DNA of 64,000 nt from Bartonella machadoae (GTDB taxonomy: Bacteria > Pseudomonadota > Alphaproteobacteria > Rhizobiales > Rhizobiaceae). Positions 19,008 to 28,209 of this stretch are shown here, one piece after another. The first letter of the stretch is position 1, and each line of letters begins with the position of its first letter. The notes below the pieces were generated by a model. That model searched no databases, had not been told where the DNA came from, and was given only the letters and a program-made list of their open reading frames with translations. The DNA lies in NCBI RefSeq assembly GCF_022559585.1, contig NZ_CP087114.1, forward strand, positions 1,281,095 through 1,345,094, read 5' to 3'. The position numbers and the translations under genes were made by a program.

Positions 19008-20036
19008 ATGAAATACGCGATCAATGCAACAGTTGAGAAAAATCCTTGGGCGCGACCAAAAATCCAGCCCGAAACAGCAGCAAACCGCAACAGTGATGAT
19101 ATTGCCTTATGGAATGCACTTGTGGATTCGGTGAGAGCTATCGCAAAAATGCATGATTGGACGAAGGCGGAAGTTGCGCGGCGCATTGGCATGCCGGATG
19201 GAACATTTTCGCAATGGTATGCGGGCAGTTATGCGGGGCAATTGGGTAAGCAGAATACAAAAGTTCAACAGTGGGTGGAGGCTTTAAAGGAGGTGGATGA
19301 ACTTTTGGAGCGTATTCCTGAAAAGCCGGCTTTTCAGAGGAATCGTATTGCGCAGGAAATCATTGACACTTTAACACTGGCACAAAGCACGGGTGATATG
19401 GTGATGATTACGCTTGATGCGGGCAGTGGCAAGACAGAAACATGCCGCCATTATCGTGCGACGCGCCCGCATGTTTATTTAGTGACAGCAAGTCCGCATA
19501 CGCGCAGTGTTCATGGTATTTTGAATGATATGGCAGCAGAATTGGAAGTGGTGGAATATAATCCCACCCGCTTAACACGCGCTATTGGCAAGAGGTTAGA
19601 GCGGGTAGGTGGTGGGACGTTACTGATTGTTGATGAGGCGCAAAATTTAACGGATGAGGCGATTAATCAATTGCGCCATTTTGTTGATGTCAATGGCACG
19701 GGTTTGGCTTTGGTTGGCAATGATGAGATTTCTGGACGTTTGGTTCACCGTCAAAATGGTCCTTCTTATGCGCAAATTAAAAGCCGTTTGGCGATGCATT
19801 TGAAGCGCCGTAAGCCCTATAGTGAAGATATTGCCGCTCGTATCCATGATTGGGGGATTGAAGATGCTGGGGCGATTAAGTTTCTGACAGGGATTGGTTT
19901 AAAGGCTGGCGCTTTGCGGCAAATTGACAAAACCATGATGCTGGCACGCATGGCAGCCCTTGGTGATGGGTGTGAGGTCACGCTTAAACATGTCAAAGCG
20001 GCTTGGAAAAACCGTGATGTGGAGGAATTGGCATGA
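19008..20036 (+). CDS. Transposition protein B (MuB-like AAA+ ATPase)
   Basis: 342 residues (Mu B has 312). N-terminal helix-turn-helix (TKAEVARRIGMPDGTFSQWY, about residues 52-71) precedes an AAA+ ATPase core with Walker A DAGSGKTE (K142) and Walker B LLIVDEAQNL (D209, E210). MuB binds DNA as ATP-dependent filaments, selects targets and gives transposition immunity. It follows transposase A after a 309-base gap and overlaps the next gene by 4 bases. Confidence 0.9.
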   Translation: MKYAINATVEKNPWARPKIQPETAANRNSDDIALWNALVDSVRAIAKMHDWTKAEVARRIGMPDGTFSQWYAGSYAGQLGKQNTKVQQWVEALKEVDELLERIPEKPAFQRNRIAQEIIDTLTLAQSTGDMVMITLDAGSGKTETCRHYRATRPHVYLVTASPHTRSVHGILNDMAAELEVVEYNPTRLTRAIGKRLERVGGGTLLIVDEAQNLTDEAINQLRHFVDVNGTGLALVGNDEISGRLVHRQNGPSYAQIKSRLAMHLKRRKPYSEDIAARIHDWGIEDAGAIKFLTGIGLKAGALRQIDKTMMLARMAALGDGCEVTLKHVKAAWKNRDVEELA

Positions 20037-20335
20037 TCCCTTTATGCGATAAAGAATTATCCAATACGCTTGTTGGTCTTTATGACGATTATCAACGTGG
20101 TTTTGAGATTGGCGACCAGATTAAACTTTGTGTTGATTTGGCGTTATCGCTTGAATTGGAATTGAGTATTCACCGTCTAAGCGAAGCAGAAGCGGTTTTA
20201 GAAAACCAAGTGGTGGACTCTTTTGCCCGTTGCCAAAATCCTTCTTCAAAGAGGGATGAGGCAGGAGATGAGACAAAAACAATTGGTGAGACAGGTACAG
20301 TTATTCCTATAGATTTTGGAGGAGGCAAGTCATGA
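20033..20335 (+). CDS. Early phage protein, unrecognised
   Basis: 100-residue acidic protein, overlapping MuB upstream (ATGA) and the next gene downstream (ATGA). The N-terminal 55 residues look helical, the C-terminal part is polar and probably disordered. The tight overlaps make it a real member of the early operon. No family is recognised. Confidence 0.6.
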   Translation: MIPLCDKELSNTLVGLYDDYQRGFEIGDQIKLCVDLALSLELELSIHRLSEAEAVLENQVVDSFARCQNPSSKRDEAGDETKTIGETGTVIPIDFGGGKS

Positions 20336-20610
20336 AACGCAATCCCTATATGGTCGGCGAATGTTTGGTTGCCATGCGTTCTGCTTTGTTAAAGCATGAG
20401 TTGGAAGGCATTTTTTTGAGTGCGAAAGATGTTCGAGAATTGAATGATTATTTGCGTCGTTTGGCGCGCTATAACCACATTTTGGGTCATGAACTTTGTC
20501 GGTATCGTTGGCAAATAAAAGCGGGGTATCAGCCGCAATCAGGTGAAGTTATACCGTTTCGCCGTTTGCAAAAAAACAAGGAGGATTTTTGTGATGAATC
20601 AACGAATTGA
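20332..20610 (+). CDS. Early phage protein, unrecognised
   Basis: 92-residue basic protein (MKRNPYMVGECLVAMRSALL...), ATG overlapping the previous stop. One helical domain is likely; a short tail overlaps the DUF3164 gene start. No family is recognised; its position matches the small early genes after Mu B. Confidence 0.6.
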   Translation: MKRNPYMVGECLVAMRSALLKHELEGIFLSAKDVRELNDYLRRLARYNHILGHELCRYRWQIKAGYQPQSGEVIPFRRLQKNKEDFCDESTN

Positions 20611-21217
20611 GCTTGAAGGCACGCATTATATGAAGGATGCGAAAGGGGCTTTGGTGCCGGTCAATCTGATCCGTCCTGCGGATTTATTAGAAGATGAAAC
20701 GGTGCGTAAAATTATGGGCTTTGCCAAAGAATTATCGGCAAGGGTTGCGCGTTTTAACAATCATACGATTGCGGATTTGAGTGCCTTTGATAGTTTGCTT
20801 GCGCAAGAATATGGTGTGGAGCGGCGCGGCAAAAAGGGCAATTGTACTTACCAGAGTTTTGATGGTTTGCAACGCATTCGGGTGCAAGTGCAAGAGAGCT
20901 TTGATTTTGGTCCGCAATTGCAAATAGCCAAAAGCCTTCTTGATGAATGTTTAAATGAGTGGTCTGCGGATGCGCGTCCTGAAATCCGCGCTATTATTAC
21001 GCGTGCTTTTAATACCGATAAAGAAGGGAAAGTTAATCGTGGCGAAATCTTTATGTTGTTGCGTTTGGATATTGATGACCCTCGCTGGCAGGAAGCTATG
21101 CGTGCAATTCGTGAAGCGATCCGTGTGACGACCAGTAAGGAATATGTGCGTTTTTATGAACGGGAGAGTTTGGAGCATCCTTGGCATCCTGTCACGATTG
21201 ATTTGGCAAAGACGTGA
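20594..21217 (+). CDS. DUF3164 family phage protein
   Basis: 207 residues from ATG 20594, preceded by AAGGAGG. It resembles the DUF3164 proteins found after transposase B in many Mu-like phages: helical N-terminus, the KGNCTYQSFDGLQRIRVQV block near residues 77-95 and the C-terminal DDPRWQEAMRAIREAIRV segment with KEYVRFYER. The biochemical role is unknown. Frame extension upstream to 20543 is inside the previous gene and not likely used. Confidence 0.7.
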   Translation: MNQRIELEGTHYMKDAKGALVPVNLIRPADLLEDETVRKIMGFAKELSARVARFNNHTIADLSAFDSLLAQEYGVERRGKKGNCTYQSFDGLQRIRVQVQESFDFGPQLQIAKSLLDECLNEWSADARPEIRAIITRAFNTDKEGKVNRGEIFMLLRLDIDDPRWQEAMRAIREAIRVTTSKEYVRFYERESLEHPWHPVTIDLAKT

Positions 21218-21229
21218 GGAGGCGGTCCC

Positions 21230-21862
21230 ATGTCTTTGGCTGTTCTTCATATGGGCAAACGTGCGTTAGGTCTTGATGATGAGACCTATCGCGCCCTGCT
21301 TTTTCGCTTAACAGGCAAGCAATCGGCAAAAGATTTAACTGTTTTAGAACAGCGTCTTGTTGTTGATGAGATGAAAGCGTTCGGTTTTCAGGAAGATAGA
21401 AAACGGTTAGAGGGCAAATATGCTAAAAAGCTTCAGGCTTTATGGATTGCGGGATGGAATCTTGGCATTATCCGTGATCGTTCAGATAAGGCATTGCTTG
21501 CCTTTGTCAAACGGCAAACGGGGATTGATCATATTCGTTTTTTACGGGATGGAGATGATGCGGCCAAAGCTATTGAGGCGTTAAAAAATTGGTTGCAGCG
21601 TGAGGGCGGGGTTGACTGGAAAGGGAAAAAGATTCAAGATTCTTTACAGAAACGACTGGGGCAAAAACTACTGGGATATTTGATTTTGCGTGCCCAATGG
21701 AAGCGTTTGCATCCCCGTGGGTCCTTTGACCTTGAGGCTTTTCATCAAGGTGTTATGGCTGTGAGTGGTAAGGGGTTGGACGAGATGGATGTTTTTGCTT
21801 TGAGGCAAGTGATGAATGTTTGGGGGCGGAAAATTCGCGGGAGGAAAGATTATGGGGGATAA
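21230..21862 (+). CDS. Mu gp16-like regulatory protein (DUF1018)
   Basis: 210 residues. The N-terminus (HMGKRALGLDDETYRALLFR, then LTGKQSAKDL) and the KLQALWIAGWNLGIIRDRSDKAL block are the gp16/DUF1018 hallmark. In Mu-like phages this gene sits just before the middle activator. Probably DNA-binding or regulatory. AGGAGG precedes ATG 21230. Confidence 0.8.
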   Translation: MSLAVLHMGKRALGLDDETYRALLFRLTGKQSAKDLTVLEQRLVVDEMKAFGFQEDRKRLEGKYAKKLQALWIAGWNLGIIRDRSDKALLAFVKRQTGIDHIRFLRDGDDAAKAIEALKNWLQREGGVDWKGKKIQDSLQKRLGQKLLGYLILRAQWKRLHPRGSFDLEAFHQGVMAVSGKGLDEMDVFALRQVMNVWGRKIRGRKDYGG

Positions 21863-21868
21863 GCGAGC

Positions 21869-22267
21869 GTGCAAGAGGAAGCTTATAGCGATTTTCCTGC
21901 ATTATTGCGTGAAATAGCCGCTGTTGCTGGCAATGAGGCGGCATGGAATATGATGCGGGCTTTTGGAGGGCGACAGGTTTATCTTCCTGGGCGCCTTGAA
22001 AATGCTGATTGGTTGGTTGAAATTGTAGGGCTTGAAGAAACAGAGCAACTGATCAAGCATTTTTGTTTTAATGGTTCTGGTGTGCGCCTTCTGATCCCCC
22101 TTGGCAAAGATGCTGAACGGCGGCAAAAAATGATAGAAGCCTTGCAAAAAGGCTGGTCTGCCGATGCTGCGGCTGCTGTTTCTGGTATGCATGTGCGTAC
22201 AGCTTATCGCTTGAAGAAGAAAATTTCTTTGCAAGAACCCCAAGGTCTCTTATTTCCAGAACTTTAA
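21869..22267 (+). CDS. Mor-family transcription activator
   Basis: 132 residues from GTG 21869 (ATG-less start; GGGGG precedes). The body (AWNMMRAFGGRQVYLPGRL) and the C-terminal helix-turn-helix (WSADAAAAVSGMHVRTAYRL) fit the Mor/C family (PF08765), dimeric activators of Mu middle and late promoters. Only one family member is visible in the prophage, so it may serve both stages. It lies directly before the first of three copies of a 23-bp palindromic promoter element, which it probably recognises. Confidence 0.82.
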   Translation: MQEEAYSDFPALLREIAAVAGNEAAWNMMRAFGGRQVYLPGRLENADWLVEIVGLEETEQLIKHFCFNGSGVRLLIPLGKDAERRQKMIEALQKGWSADAAAAVSGMHVRTAYRLKKKISLQEPQGLLFPEL

Positions 22268-22284
22268 TTGAGTCTTGAAATTGT

Positions 22285-22307
22285 TTGACTGACAGTGTCA
22301 GACTTAT
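22285..22307 (+). promoter_or_regulatory. Late promoter element 1 (lysis/head block)
   Basis: TTGACTGACAGTGTCAGACT followed by TAT. It contains the palindrome CTGACAGTGTCAG and lies 59 bases before the endolysin ATG. The same element recurs at 30172 and 42216, each time before a late block. It corresponds in position to Mu Plys. Binding by the Mor-like protein is inferred. Confidence 0.7.
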
Positions 22308-22365
22308 TTTTGCGATTAGAAATCCAATAAACTGCGCATGAATTTTATGCATGCGGTGTTTTGTT

Positions 22366-22947
22366 ATGGTTTCGATAGACAGTTCTTTTCTTCATAAGCT
22401 TGCTCCTAAATTGGCGCATCATGCGCGCCAAGATTTTATTATTGTGGAAATGGCACGGGCATTGCCTGAAGCTTTGTCTTATGCTGCACTGACAACACCC
22501 TTGCGTATTGCGCATTTTCTAAGCCAATGTGCGCATGAAAGTGATGGTTTTTTTACGGTGTGTGAATATGCTTCTGGGCGTGCTTATGAGGGGCGCAAAG
22601 ATTTAGGCAATGTTAAGCCAGGGGATGGAGTGCGCTTTAAGGGGCGCGGTTTGATCCAATTAACAGGGCGCAAGAATTATCAACGTTTTACGCAGTTTTG
22701 GTGTTCGATCAATGAACAGGCTGTTGATTATGAAGCTTTTCCAGAAATGGTGGAAAGGTTTCCAGCAGCGCTTTGGTCGGCCATTTGGTTTTGGCAGATG
22801 AAAGGTTTGAATAGGTTAGCAGATCAAGATGATTGTCTCAGGATCACCAAGGCGATTAATGGAGGAAAGAACGGGCTTGTGCAACGCTTGACCTATCTGA
22901 ATCGCGCTAAAAAGCTTTTGGGGCTTTTTTGCGAGGCGAAGCTATGA
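22366..22947 (+). CDS. Endolysin, glycoside hydrolase family 19
   Basis: 193 residues from ATG 22366 (22351 is an alternative start). Chitinase-like GH19 fold that acts as a peptidoglycan hydrolase in phages: catalytic glutamate in the CAHESDGF motif, then FKGRGLIQLTGRKNY, the conserved family signature, and the substrate-cleft segment KAINGGKNG near the C-terminus. No signal peptide, so export depends on the holin encoded next. First gene after late promoter 1, as lys is in Mu. Confidence 0.9.
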   Translation: MVSIDSSFLHKLAPKLAHHARQDFIIVEMARALPEALSYAALTTPLRIAHFLSQCAHESDGFFTVCEYASGRAYEGRKDLGNVKPGDGVRFKGRGLIQLTGRKNYQRFTQFWCSINEQAVDYEAFPEMVERFPAALWSAIWFWQMKGLNRLADQDDCLRITKAINGGKNGLVQRLTYLNRAKKLLGLFCEAKL

Positions 22948-23231
22948 AGCCATCTTATCGTGGTTCGAGGCTCTATTTATGGTGGTCTTTTTGGTTTGCT
23001 TGGGGGGTTGTTTTTTTGCTTGTTTTTGGTGGTTTGTTAGGTGTGGAGCGCATTGTTGATTTGGCGGGCATTTCTATTCCCTCAATGGTGGCGATTATCG
23101 TTGGCAATTTGGGTGTGCACCGCGGCTTTGGTTCATTGGATTTTTCCAATAGGAAGCATGATAACAGGGGCAAGAGCCAAAAACAAAAGAGGATTATGTC
23201 CATGCAATTGGGGGATAAACGCAATGTTTAG
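22944..23231 (+). CDS. Holin-like membrane protein
   Basis: 95 residues, ATG overlapping the endolysin stop. Two hydrophobic segments (about residues 13-33 and 43-60) and a charged C-terminal tail rich in Lys/Arg/Asn. Size, topology and position between endolysin and spanin genes indicate a holin or related lysis membrane protein. No specific holin family recognised. Confidence 0.65.
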   Translation: MKPSYRGSRLYLWWSFWFAWGVVFLLVFGGLLGVERIVDLAGISIPSMVAIIVGNLGVHRGFGSLDFSNRKHDNRGKSQKQKRIMSMQLGDKRNV

Positions 23232-23562
23232 CCCTCTTTCAAAATTGTCTTTTGGGATGGTTTTTTTGGCAAGTGTGCTGTTGGTGGAATTTGGCTTTAT
23301 GAAAGCGCAAGTTTTCAAAGCGGTAAAAGCGCGTGATTTGTATTGGCAATTGGAAATTGCCAAGATTTCGGCACGCGCACAGCTTGAGAAAGAGCGGCAA
23401 AGGCAAGCAGCAGATGTTGCTGAAAGTCGTGCGCAAAGGATGATTGCAGCTTTGGAACAAAAGCTTACAAAAATGGAGGCAGCAAATGGGACTTTGCCGG
23501 TTACTGGCTGTGGTATTGAGCTTGAACGTGTGCGGTTGCTCAACAAGCAAGCCGGTGGATAA
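23224..23562 (+). CDS. Rz-like inner-membrane spanin subunit
   Basis: 112 residues from ATG 23224. One N-terminal membrane segment (LSFGMVFLASVLLVEFGFM) followed by a long charged coiled coil (EIAKISARAQLEKERQRQAA) and a Gly/Cys C-terminal end. This is the architecture of phage Rz. It overlaps the preceding gene by 8 bases and contains the start of the Rz1-like gene in another frame. Confidence 0.72.
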   Translation: MFSPLSKLSFGMVFLASVLLVEFGFMKAQVFKAVKARDLYWQLEIAKISARAQLEKERQRQAADVAESRAQRMIAALEQKLTKMEAANGTLPVTGCGIELERVRLLNKQAGG

Positions 23563-23770
23563 TCTTTCTTATCGGTTTTTATCGGTTACATTGCCGCCTT
23601 TAGCCCAAGTTGCGTGTTCTCGCCCGCTTTTTCTTCCAGAGCGTGCTTTGAACACACGAGAAGTGGTGCATTATTGGGGGCGTGACCGTGCGGCTTTATT
23701 GATCTGTGAACAGCGTCGTGCTGCTGCTGTGAGAGCGGTTTTAGCCAAGAGGGAGGGGGAATTGAAGTGA
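23486..23770 (+). CDS. Rz1-like outer-membrane lipoprotein (spanin)
   Basis: 94 residues from ATG 23486 with GGAGG upstream. Signal peptide MGLCRLLAVVLSLNVCGCS with a lipobox ending in Cys (cleavage before C16 or C18), then a proline-containing periplasmic part. Starts inside the Rz-like gene in the +1 frame relative to it, the classical overlapping Rz/Rz1 arrangement. Together the pair fuses inner and outer membrane at lysis. The sequence is longer than lambda Rz1. Confidence 0.72.
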   Translation: MGLCRLLAVVLSLNVCGCSTSKPVDNLSYRFLSVTLPPLAQVACSRPLFLPERALNTREVVHYWGRDRAALLICEQRRAAAVRAVLAKREGELK

Positions 23771-24096
23771 ATTTGGATATTAGTGTTGCCAATGGCTGGT
23801 TGTCTTTACTGCTGTCGATTGTTGCAATTTGTGGTGTTTTGAAAGCCTATTTTTCTTCTGGTGCGCGAGAAATGTTGAAAGATCTCGTACTGCTTAAGGA
23901 GCGTGTGCAAAAGTTAGAAACGGAGATGGATTTTTTGCCTGATCGTGACGGACTGCAACGATTGGAAGTGAATATGGAACGGTTGAATGGGCGTCTCAAT
24001 ACACTTTCTGCGCAGTTGCAACCGGTGGCGGCGATTGGAGAGCGTTTGCAAGAGTTTTTACTGGAGAATGCCAAAAATGAAAGCAGATATGGATAA
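23767..24096 (+). CDS. DUF2730 phage protein (Mu gp25-like)
   Basis: 109 residues from GTG 23767, overlapping the Rz1-like stop. One N-terminal membrane segment (LSLLLSIVAICGVLKAYF) followed by a coiled coil (LLKERVQKLETEMDFLPDRD). DUF2730/gp25 members occur just before the gp26-gp28 terminase genes in Mu-like phages. Function unknown. Confidence 0.72.
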   Translation: MNLDISVANGWLSLLLSIVAICGVLKAYFSSGAREMLKDLVLLKERVQKLETEMDFLPDRDGLQRLEVNMERLNGRLNTLSAQLQPVAAIGERLQEFLLENAKNESRYG

Positions 24097-24433
24097 GATC
24101 ATCCGTGAAGAAGCGCGGTTGATTATTTTAAAAGGGCTTTTTTGTGAGCGCAGTGAGACTTTGTCGAGTGCGATGATTGAGAGGCTTTTATACAGCTATG
24201 GTATCAGACGCGATCGGGATTTTGTGCATAATGAATTGGCATGGATGGAAGATCAGGGTGCTGTCACATTAAAACAGGTGGGTTCGGTTTTGCTTGCGGC
24301 GTTAACAGAACGGGGGGCGCGTCATTTAGACCGGAGTTTTCCTATTGAAGGGATTAAACGACCCAAACGCACATCAATAAAATATGAGGTGAAGGATGCG
24401 CAAGGTCGGGCGTGGACGCTTAACGGCGATTGA
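24077..24433 (+). CDS. Mu gp26-like protein, winged-helix
   Basis: 118 residues from ATG 24077, overlapping gp25-like gene by 20 bases. Pattern LIILKGLFCERSETLSSAMI with a later NELAWMEDQGAVTL segment resembles the winged-helix VpaChn25/gp26 proteins of Mu-like phages. Part of the packaging cluster; role unknown. Confidence 0.65.
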   Translation: MKADMDKIIREEARLIILKGLFCERSETLSSAMIERLLYSYGIRRDRDFVHNELAWMEDQGAVTLKQVGSVLLAALTERGARHLDRSFPIEGIKRPKRTSIKYEVKDAQGRAWTLNGD

Positions 24434-24977
24434 TTTATTGCCGCAAGCTTGTGATCAGATTATTGCTGCGGCTGCTGAGGCTTTAAATGGGCGTGAGAAA
24501 ACACAAATGGCTATTTATAGTGATTTTAAAGCGGCTTTAAAGGCTTTGCAAAAGGAAACGGGATTAAGTTTTTCGATCCCTTCTTTTTCCAGTTTTAATC
24601 GTTATTCTTTGCGTTTGGCTGTGATGTCACGGCGCCTAGAACAGACAAGGGAAATAGCGGCAAGCCTTTCACAGCGCTTTGATGCTAAAGCTTGTGACAA
24701 TATTACGCTGTTGACGGCAGCGGCGATTAAAGAGCTTATTTTTTCTACATTAAGCAGTGGGAAAAACCTTTCACCAAAAGCGGCACAAGAGTTGGCAAAT
24801 GCACTAAAGGGTGTGTTGGCTGCGGAACATTTGTCGACCACCAGACGGCAAAAGCTTGAGAAAGATTTTGCGACCCAAGCGAGCAAAGCGGTTGATGCGG
24901 CAGCGGCAGCGGCGGGACTTTCCAAGGAGACAGCGCGGGCCATTCGTGCGCAAGTGTTGGGGATAAAACATGGCTGA
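24396..24977 (+). CDS. Terminase small subunit-like (DUF3486, Mu gp27)
   Basis: 193 residues. N-terminal IDLLPQACDQIIAAAAEALN is the DUF3486 signature, followed by a helix-turn-helix-like YSDFKAALKALQKETGLSF segment and alanine-rich coiled helices. Gp27 in Mu is thought to be the DNA-recognition subunit of the packaging motor. Overlaps gp26-like by 38 bases and the large terminase by 8. Confidence 0.75.
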   Translation: MRKVGRGRLTAIDLLPQACDQIIAAAAEALNGREKTQMAIYSDFKAALKALQKETGLSFSIPSFSSFNRYSLRLAVMSRRLEQTREIAASLSQRFDAKACDNITLLTAAAIKELIFSTLSSGKNLSPKAAQELANALKGVLAAEHLSTTRRQKLEKDFATQASKAVDAAAAAAGLSKETARAIRAQVLGIKHG

Positions 24978-26592
24978 AAGGTGCTCTTTTATAGAAAAAC
25001 ATGCTGATCATCAAAGCGGTTGTGATGTTTGGAAGGCAAGTGTTTTTCCAAAAGAGCAAGATCCTTTAGCGGATGGTGTTTTGATGGCACATCAACGGGC
25101 ATGGATTGAAGATAAATCACCGTTAAAACTGGTTGAAAAGGGGCGGCGCACCGGCATTACTTTTGCTGAAGCTTTAGATGATACATTGATTGCTGCGGCT
25201 AAGCGAGAAGCGGGTGGTGATAATGTTTTTTACATTGGCGATAGCAAAGAAAAGGGACGGGAATTTATTGGCTATGTGAGCAATTTTGCAAGGGCTATTA
25301 CCAGCAATAGTGGCGATGTGGAGGAATTTTTATTTTCTGATCAAAAGGCGGATGGCTCGACAAAATATATTTCTGCTTACCGTGTGCGTTTTGCTTCTGG
25401 TTTTCGTATTGAAGCGCTTTCGAGCCGCCCTGAAAATATTCGCGGGCTGCAGGGGATTGTGGTGGTTGATGAGGCGGCTTTTCATCAAGATGTGCGGGCT
25501 GTTTTGGATGCGGTCAATGCTTTGTTGATTTGGGGTGGTAAGATCCGTGTGATTTCCACGCATAATGGCGTATTAAACCCTTTCAATGAATTGATCCGTG
25601 AGGCAAGGGCGGGGAAGGTTCCTTTTTCTGTGCATTGTTACCCCTTTGTTGAGGCGGTTAAAAATGGTTTGTTTAAACGGGTTTGTGCCATGAAGGGGGA
25701 GGTGTGGAGTGCAAGGGCGGAGCAACAATGGGAGCAGCAGATTCGTGCGTCTTATGGGGTGCGTTTTTCTGCGATGCGGCAAGAATTGGATGCTATCCCA
25801 GCAGATCAAGAAGGGGCCGCTTTAACGCGCTTACAGATTGAAAATTGTTGTGCACCTGATATTGCGGTGTTGCGTTTTGCTTGTGTGGATGCTTTTAAAA
25901 ATCAATCGGATTATCAACGAAGTGTTGCGGCGCTTAACTGGTGTGATGGGCACTTAAAGCCTCTTCATGCGGGGCTTGATCGGCGGCGCCAACATGTTTT
26001 TGGAGTTGATTTTGCCAGATCTGGGGATGCAACCTCGATTGTGGTTTTAGAAATTGGGCAAGATCTGGTGCGCCGTGTCCGGTTTATGGTGGAGTTGCGC
26101 AATACACCCTTTGATCAACAAAGAGAGATTTTATTTTATGTGGTGAGTGGTTTGCCGCGTTTGTTGGGGGGCGCTTTGGATGCACGGGGCAATGGGGCTT
26201 ATTTAGCGGAAAAAGCGGCACAACGTTATGGGGCTTGTGTAAAGGAAGTGCAATTATCGCAAAGTTGGTATGGCAAAGAAATGCCTGCTTACTTAGAAGC
26301 TTTTGGGGATGGCTCTATTGTTTTGCCGCGCGATTGTGACATTGTTGCTGATCATCAAGCCCTTGCTTATGTGAATGGCATTGTGAAAATTCCTGATAAT
26401 CATCGTTTTAAAGGCAGTGATGGTTTTATGCGCCATGGTGATAGCGCTATTGCTTGTGCTTTGGCTTATTTTGCTAGCCGTCAAACCCCTGAGATTTACG
26501 ACTATACACCTGTTCGTGCTGTTGATGGTTTTGAGGAAAATCCGCTTTTTTCAACCCCCTTTTTTTCAACAATGCGGTCAAAGATTTATTGA
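24970..26592 (+). CDS. Terminase large subunit (Mu gp28-like)
   Basis: 540 residues. ATPase domain: Walker A-like GRRTGIT (residues 58-64) and Walker B VVVDEAA (D167/E168). Nuclease domain begins with VFGVDFARSGDATSIV (D347), the first acidic residue of the RNase H-like active site. This motor cuts and pumps DNA into the prohead, with headful packaging in Mu. It is followed 12 bases later by the portal gene. Confidence 0.88.
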   Translation: MAERCSFIEKHADHQSGCDVWKASVFPKEQDPLADGVLMAHQRAWIEDKSPLKLVEKGRRTGITFAEALDDTLIAAAKREAGGDNVFYIGDSKEKGREFIGYVSNFARAITSNSGDVEEFLFSDQKADGSTKYISAYRVRFASGFRIEALSSRPENIRGLQGIVVVDEAAFHQDVRAVLDAVNALLIWGGKIRVISTHNGVLNPFNELIREARAGKVPFSVHCYPFVEAVKNGLFKRVCAMKGEVWSARAEQQWEQQIRASYGVRFSAMRQELDAIPADQEGAALTRLQIENCCAPDIAVLRFACVDAFKNQSDYQRSVAALNWCDGHLKPLHAGLDRRRQHVFGVDFARSGDATSIVVLEIGQDLVRRVRFMVELRNTPFDQQREILFYVVSGLPRLLGGALDARGNGAYLAEKAAQRYGACVKEVQLSQSWYGKEMPAYLEAFGDGSIVLPRDCDIVADHQALAYVNGIVKIPDNHRFKGSDGFMRHGDSAIACALAYFASRQTPEIYDYTPVRAVDGFEENPLFSTPFFSTMRSKIY

Positions 26593-26604
26593 GGGAATTG
26601 TGAA

Positions 26605-28209
26605 ATGGTAAAACTTGTCGACCAATGGGGTAGGGCGCTTAAAGTCAAAGGGTTGGAGCGTGAAGTTGCGGCACCAACGATTGGTGGGGTTCGTGATGTT
26701 TGGTCACAAACCCTTGTCAGTGGTCTGACACCTTTGCAACTTGCTGATATTTTGCAACAGGCAGCGCAAGGCACTCCAGAACAATTTTTCCAGCTTGCTG
26801 ATGAAATGGAAGAGCGTGATTTGCATTATCGTGCTGTGCTTGGCATGCGTAAAAATGCTCTGACAGGGGTGGAACCTGGAGTGATTGCCGCAAGTGAGAG
26901 TGCTTTGGACAAAAAAATTGCCGATGCTGTTTACGAAGTGATTAGGGCACCAACTTTTGTTGATGATTATGTGACGGATTTATTAGATGCTTTGGGCAAG
27001 GGTTATGCGGTTGTTGAAACCTTGTGGGACAAAAGTGCCACAGCATGGTGGCCTGTTGCGTGGAAATGGCGTGATCAGCGGTTTTTCCAATTGGATAGAC
27101 GGGATGGTTTTCATTTGCGTTTAAAAGAAGAAGATGGCTCTCAAGATGGTAGCGAATTGCCTGCTTATAAATTTTCCATTCATCGACCAAAGCTTAAAAG
27201 CGGTTTGCCAATCCGGACGGGGCTTGCGAGGCTTGCGGCTTGGGCTTTCCTTTTTAAGTCTTATACCTTAAAGGATTGGATGGCCTTTTTAGAAATTTAC
27301 GGCATGCCGTTGCGTTTGGGAAAATATGGAGCGAGCTCTTCCCATGAGGAGCGGCGGGTGCTTATTCAGGCTGTGCGTGATTTATCCAGTGATGCGGCAG
27401 CGATCATTCCTAAAGAAATGGAGATTGAATTTATTGAAGCAGCGGGGGGCAGTGGCAATGCTGTTTTTGCTGCGAAAGCGGAATATTTAGATCGGCAGAT
27501 TTCTAAGGGTGTTTTAGGGCAAACCATGACAACGGATGATGGTTCGTCTTTTTCGCAAGCGCGTATTCATGAAAATGTCCGCCATGATATTGCCAGAGCT
27601 GATGCACGCCAATTGGCGCTTACTGCTAATCGTGATTTGATTGTGCCGTTTGTTGATATTAATTTCGGTCGTCAAGAGCACTACCCGCTTGTCTATTGGC
27701 CAATCTCTGAAAATGAAGATATTAAGGCTTTGAGTGATGCATTGGCAAAACTTGTGCCTTTGGGGTTGCATGTTGGTGCGCAAGAAGTGCGCAATAAGAT
27801 TGGTTTTTCGCAACCAACAAAAGAGGAAGATATTTTAAAGTCTCCTGATCATGTTATCGGTGATGAGGCAAGACAAGAGGGCGGTGAGGAAAGCAAAGGG
27901 ACAAGTGTTTGTGCCGATTGTGGTGGGTCTTTTGATGTTTCTCTAACAAGAGAGCACAAGAGTGGAGGAGAGCAGGGTGGAGATCATCACGATGAATTGG
28001 ACCAGCTTTCTGAAGAGGCTTTAAGCGACTGGGAAGAGGATTTAGAACCCCTTTTAAAGCCCTTTAAAAAGCTTGTTGAACAAGCAAAAAGTTATGAGGA
28101 TATCCTCAAAGGTTTAGATGAATTGCTAGGTCAAATGGATCATCATGCGTTAGCCGCACGCTTGGCAAAGGTGCAAATGATTGCACGAGGGCTTGGGCAT
28201 CATGGATGA
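26605..28209 (+). CDS. Portal protein (DUF935, Mu gp29-like)
   Basis: 534 residues with the DUF935 pattern: VWSQTLVSGLTPLQLADILQ near the N-terminus, ERDLHYRAVLGMRKNAL and the LKDWMAFLEIYGMPLRLGKY block (about residues 221-240). The dodecameric portal is the DNA channel and the head-tail connector. The C-terminal 90 residues are acidic and contain a CADCGG pair of cysteines. Confidence 0.88.
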   Translation: MVKLVDQWGRALKVKGLEREVAAPTIGGVRDVWSQTLVSGLTPLQLADILQQAAQGTPEQFFQLADEMEERDLHYRAVLGMRKNALTGVEPGVIAASESALDKKIADAVYEVIRAPTFVDDYVTDLLDALGKGYAVVETLWDKSATAWWPVAWKWRDQRFFQLDRRDGFHLRLKEEDGSQDGSELPAYKFSIHRPKLKSGLPIRTGLARLAAWAFLFKSYTLKDWMAFLEIYGMPLRLGKYGASSSHEERRVLIQAVRDLSSDAAAIIPKEMEIEFIEAAGGSGNAVFAAKAEYLDRQISKGVLGQTMTTDDGSSFSQARIHENVRHDIARADARQLALTANRDLIVPFVDINFGRQEHYPLVYWPISENEDIKALSDALAKLVPLGLHVGAQEVRNKIGFSQPTKEEDILKSPDHVIGDEARQEGGEESKGTSVCADCGGSFDVSLTREHKSGGEQGGDHHDELDQLSEEALSDWEEDLEPLLKPFKKLVEQAKSYEDILKGLDELLGQMDHHALAARLAKVQMIARGLGHHG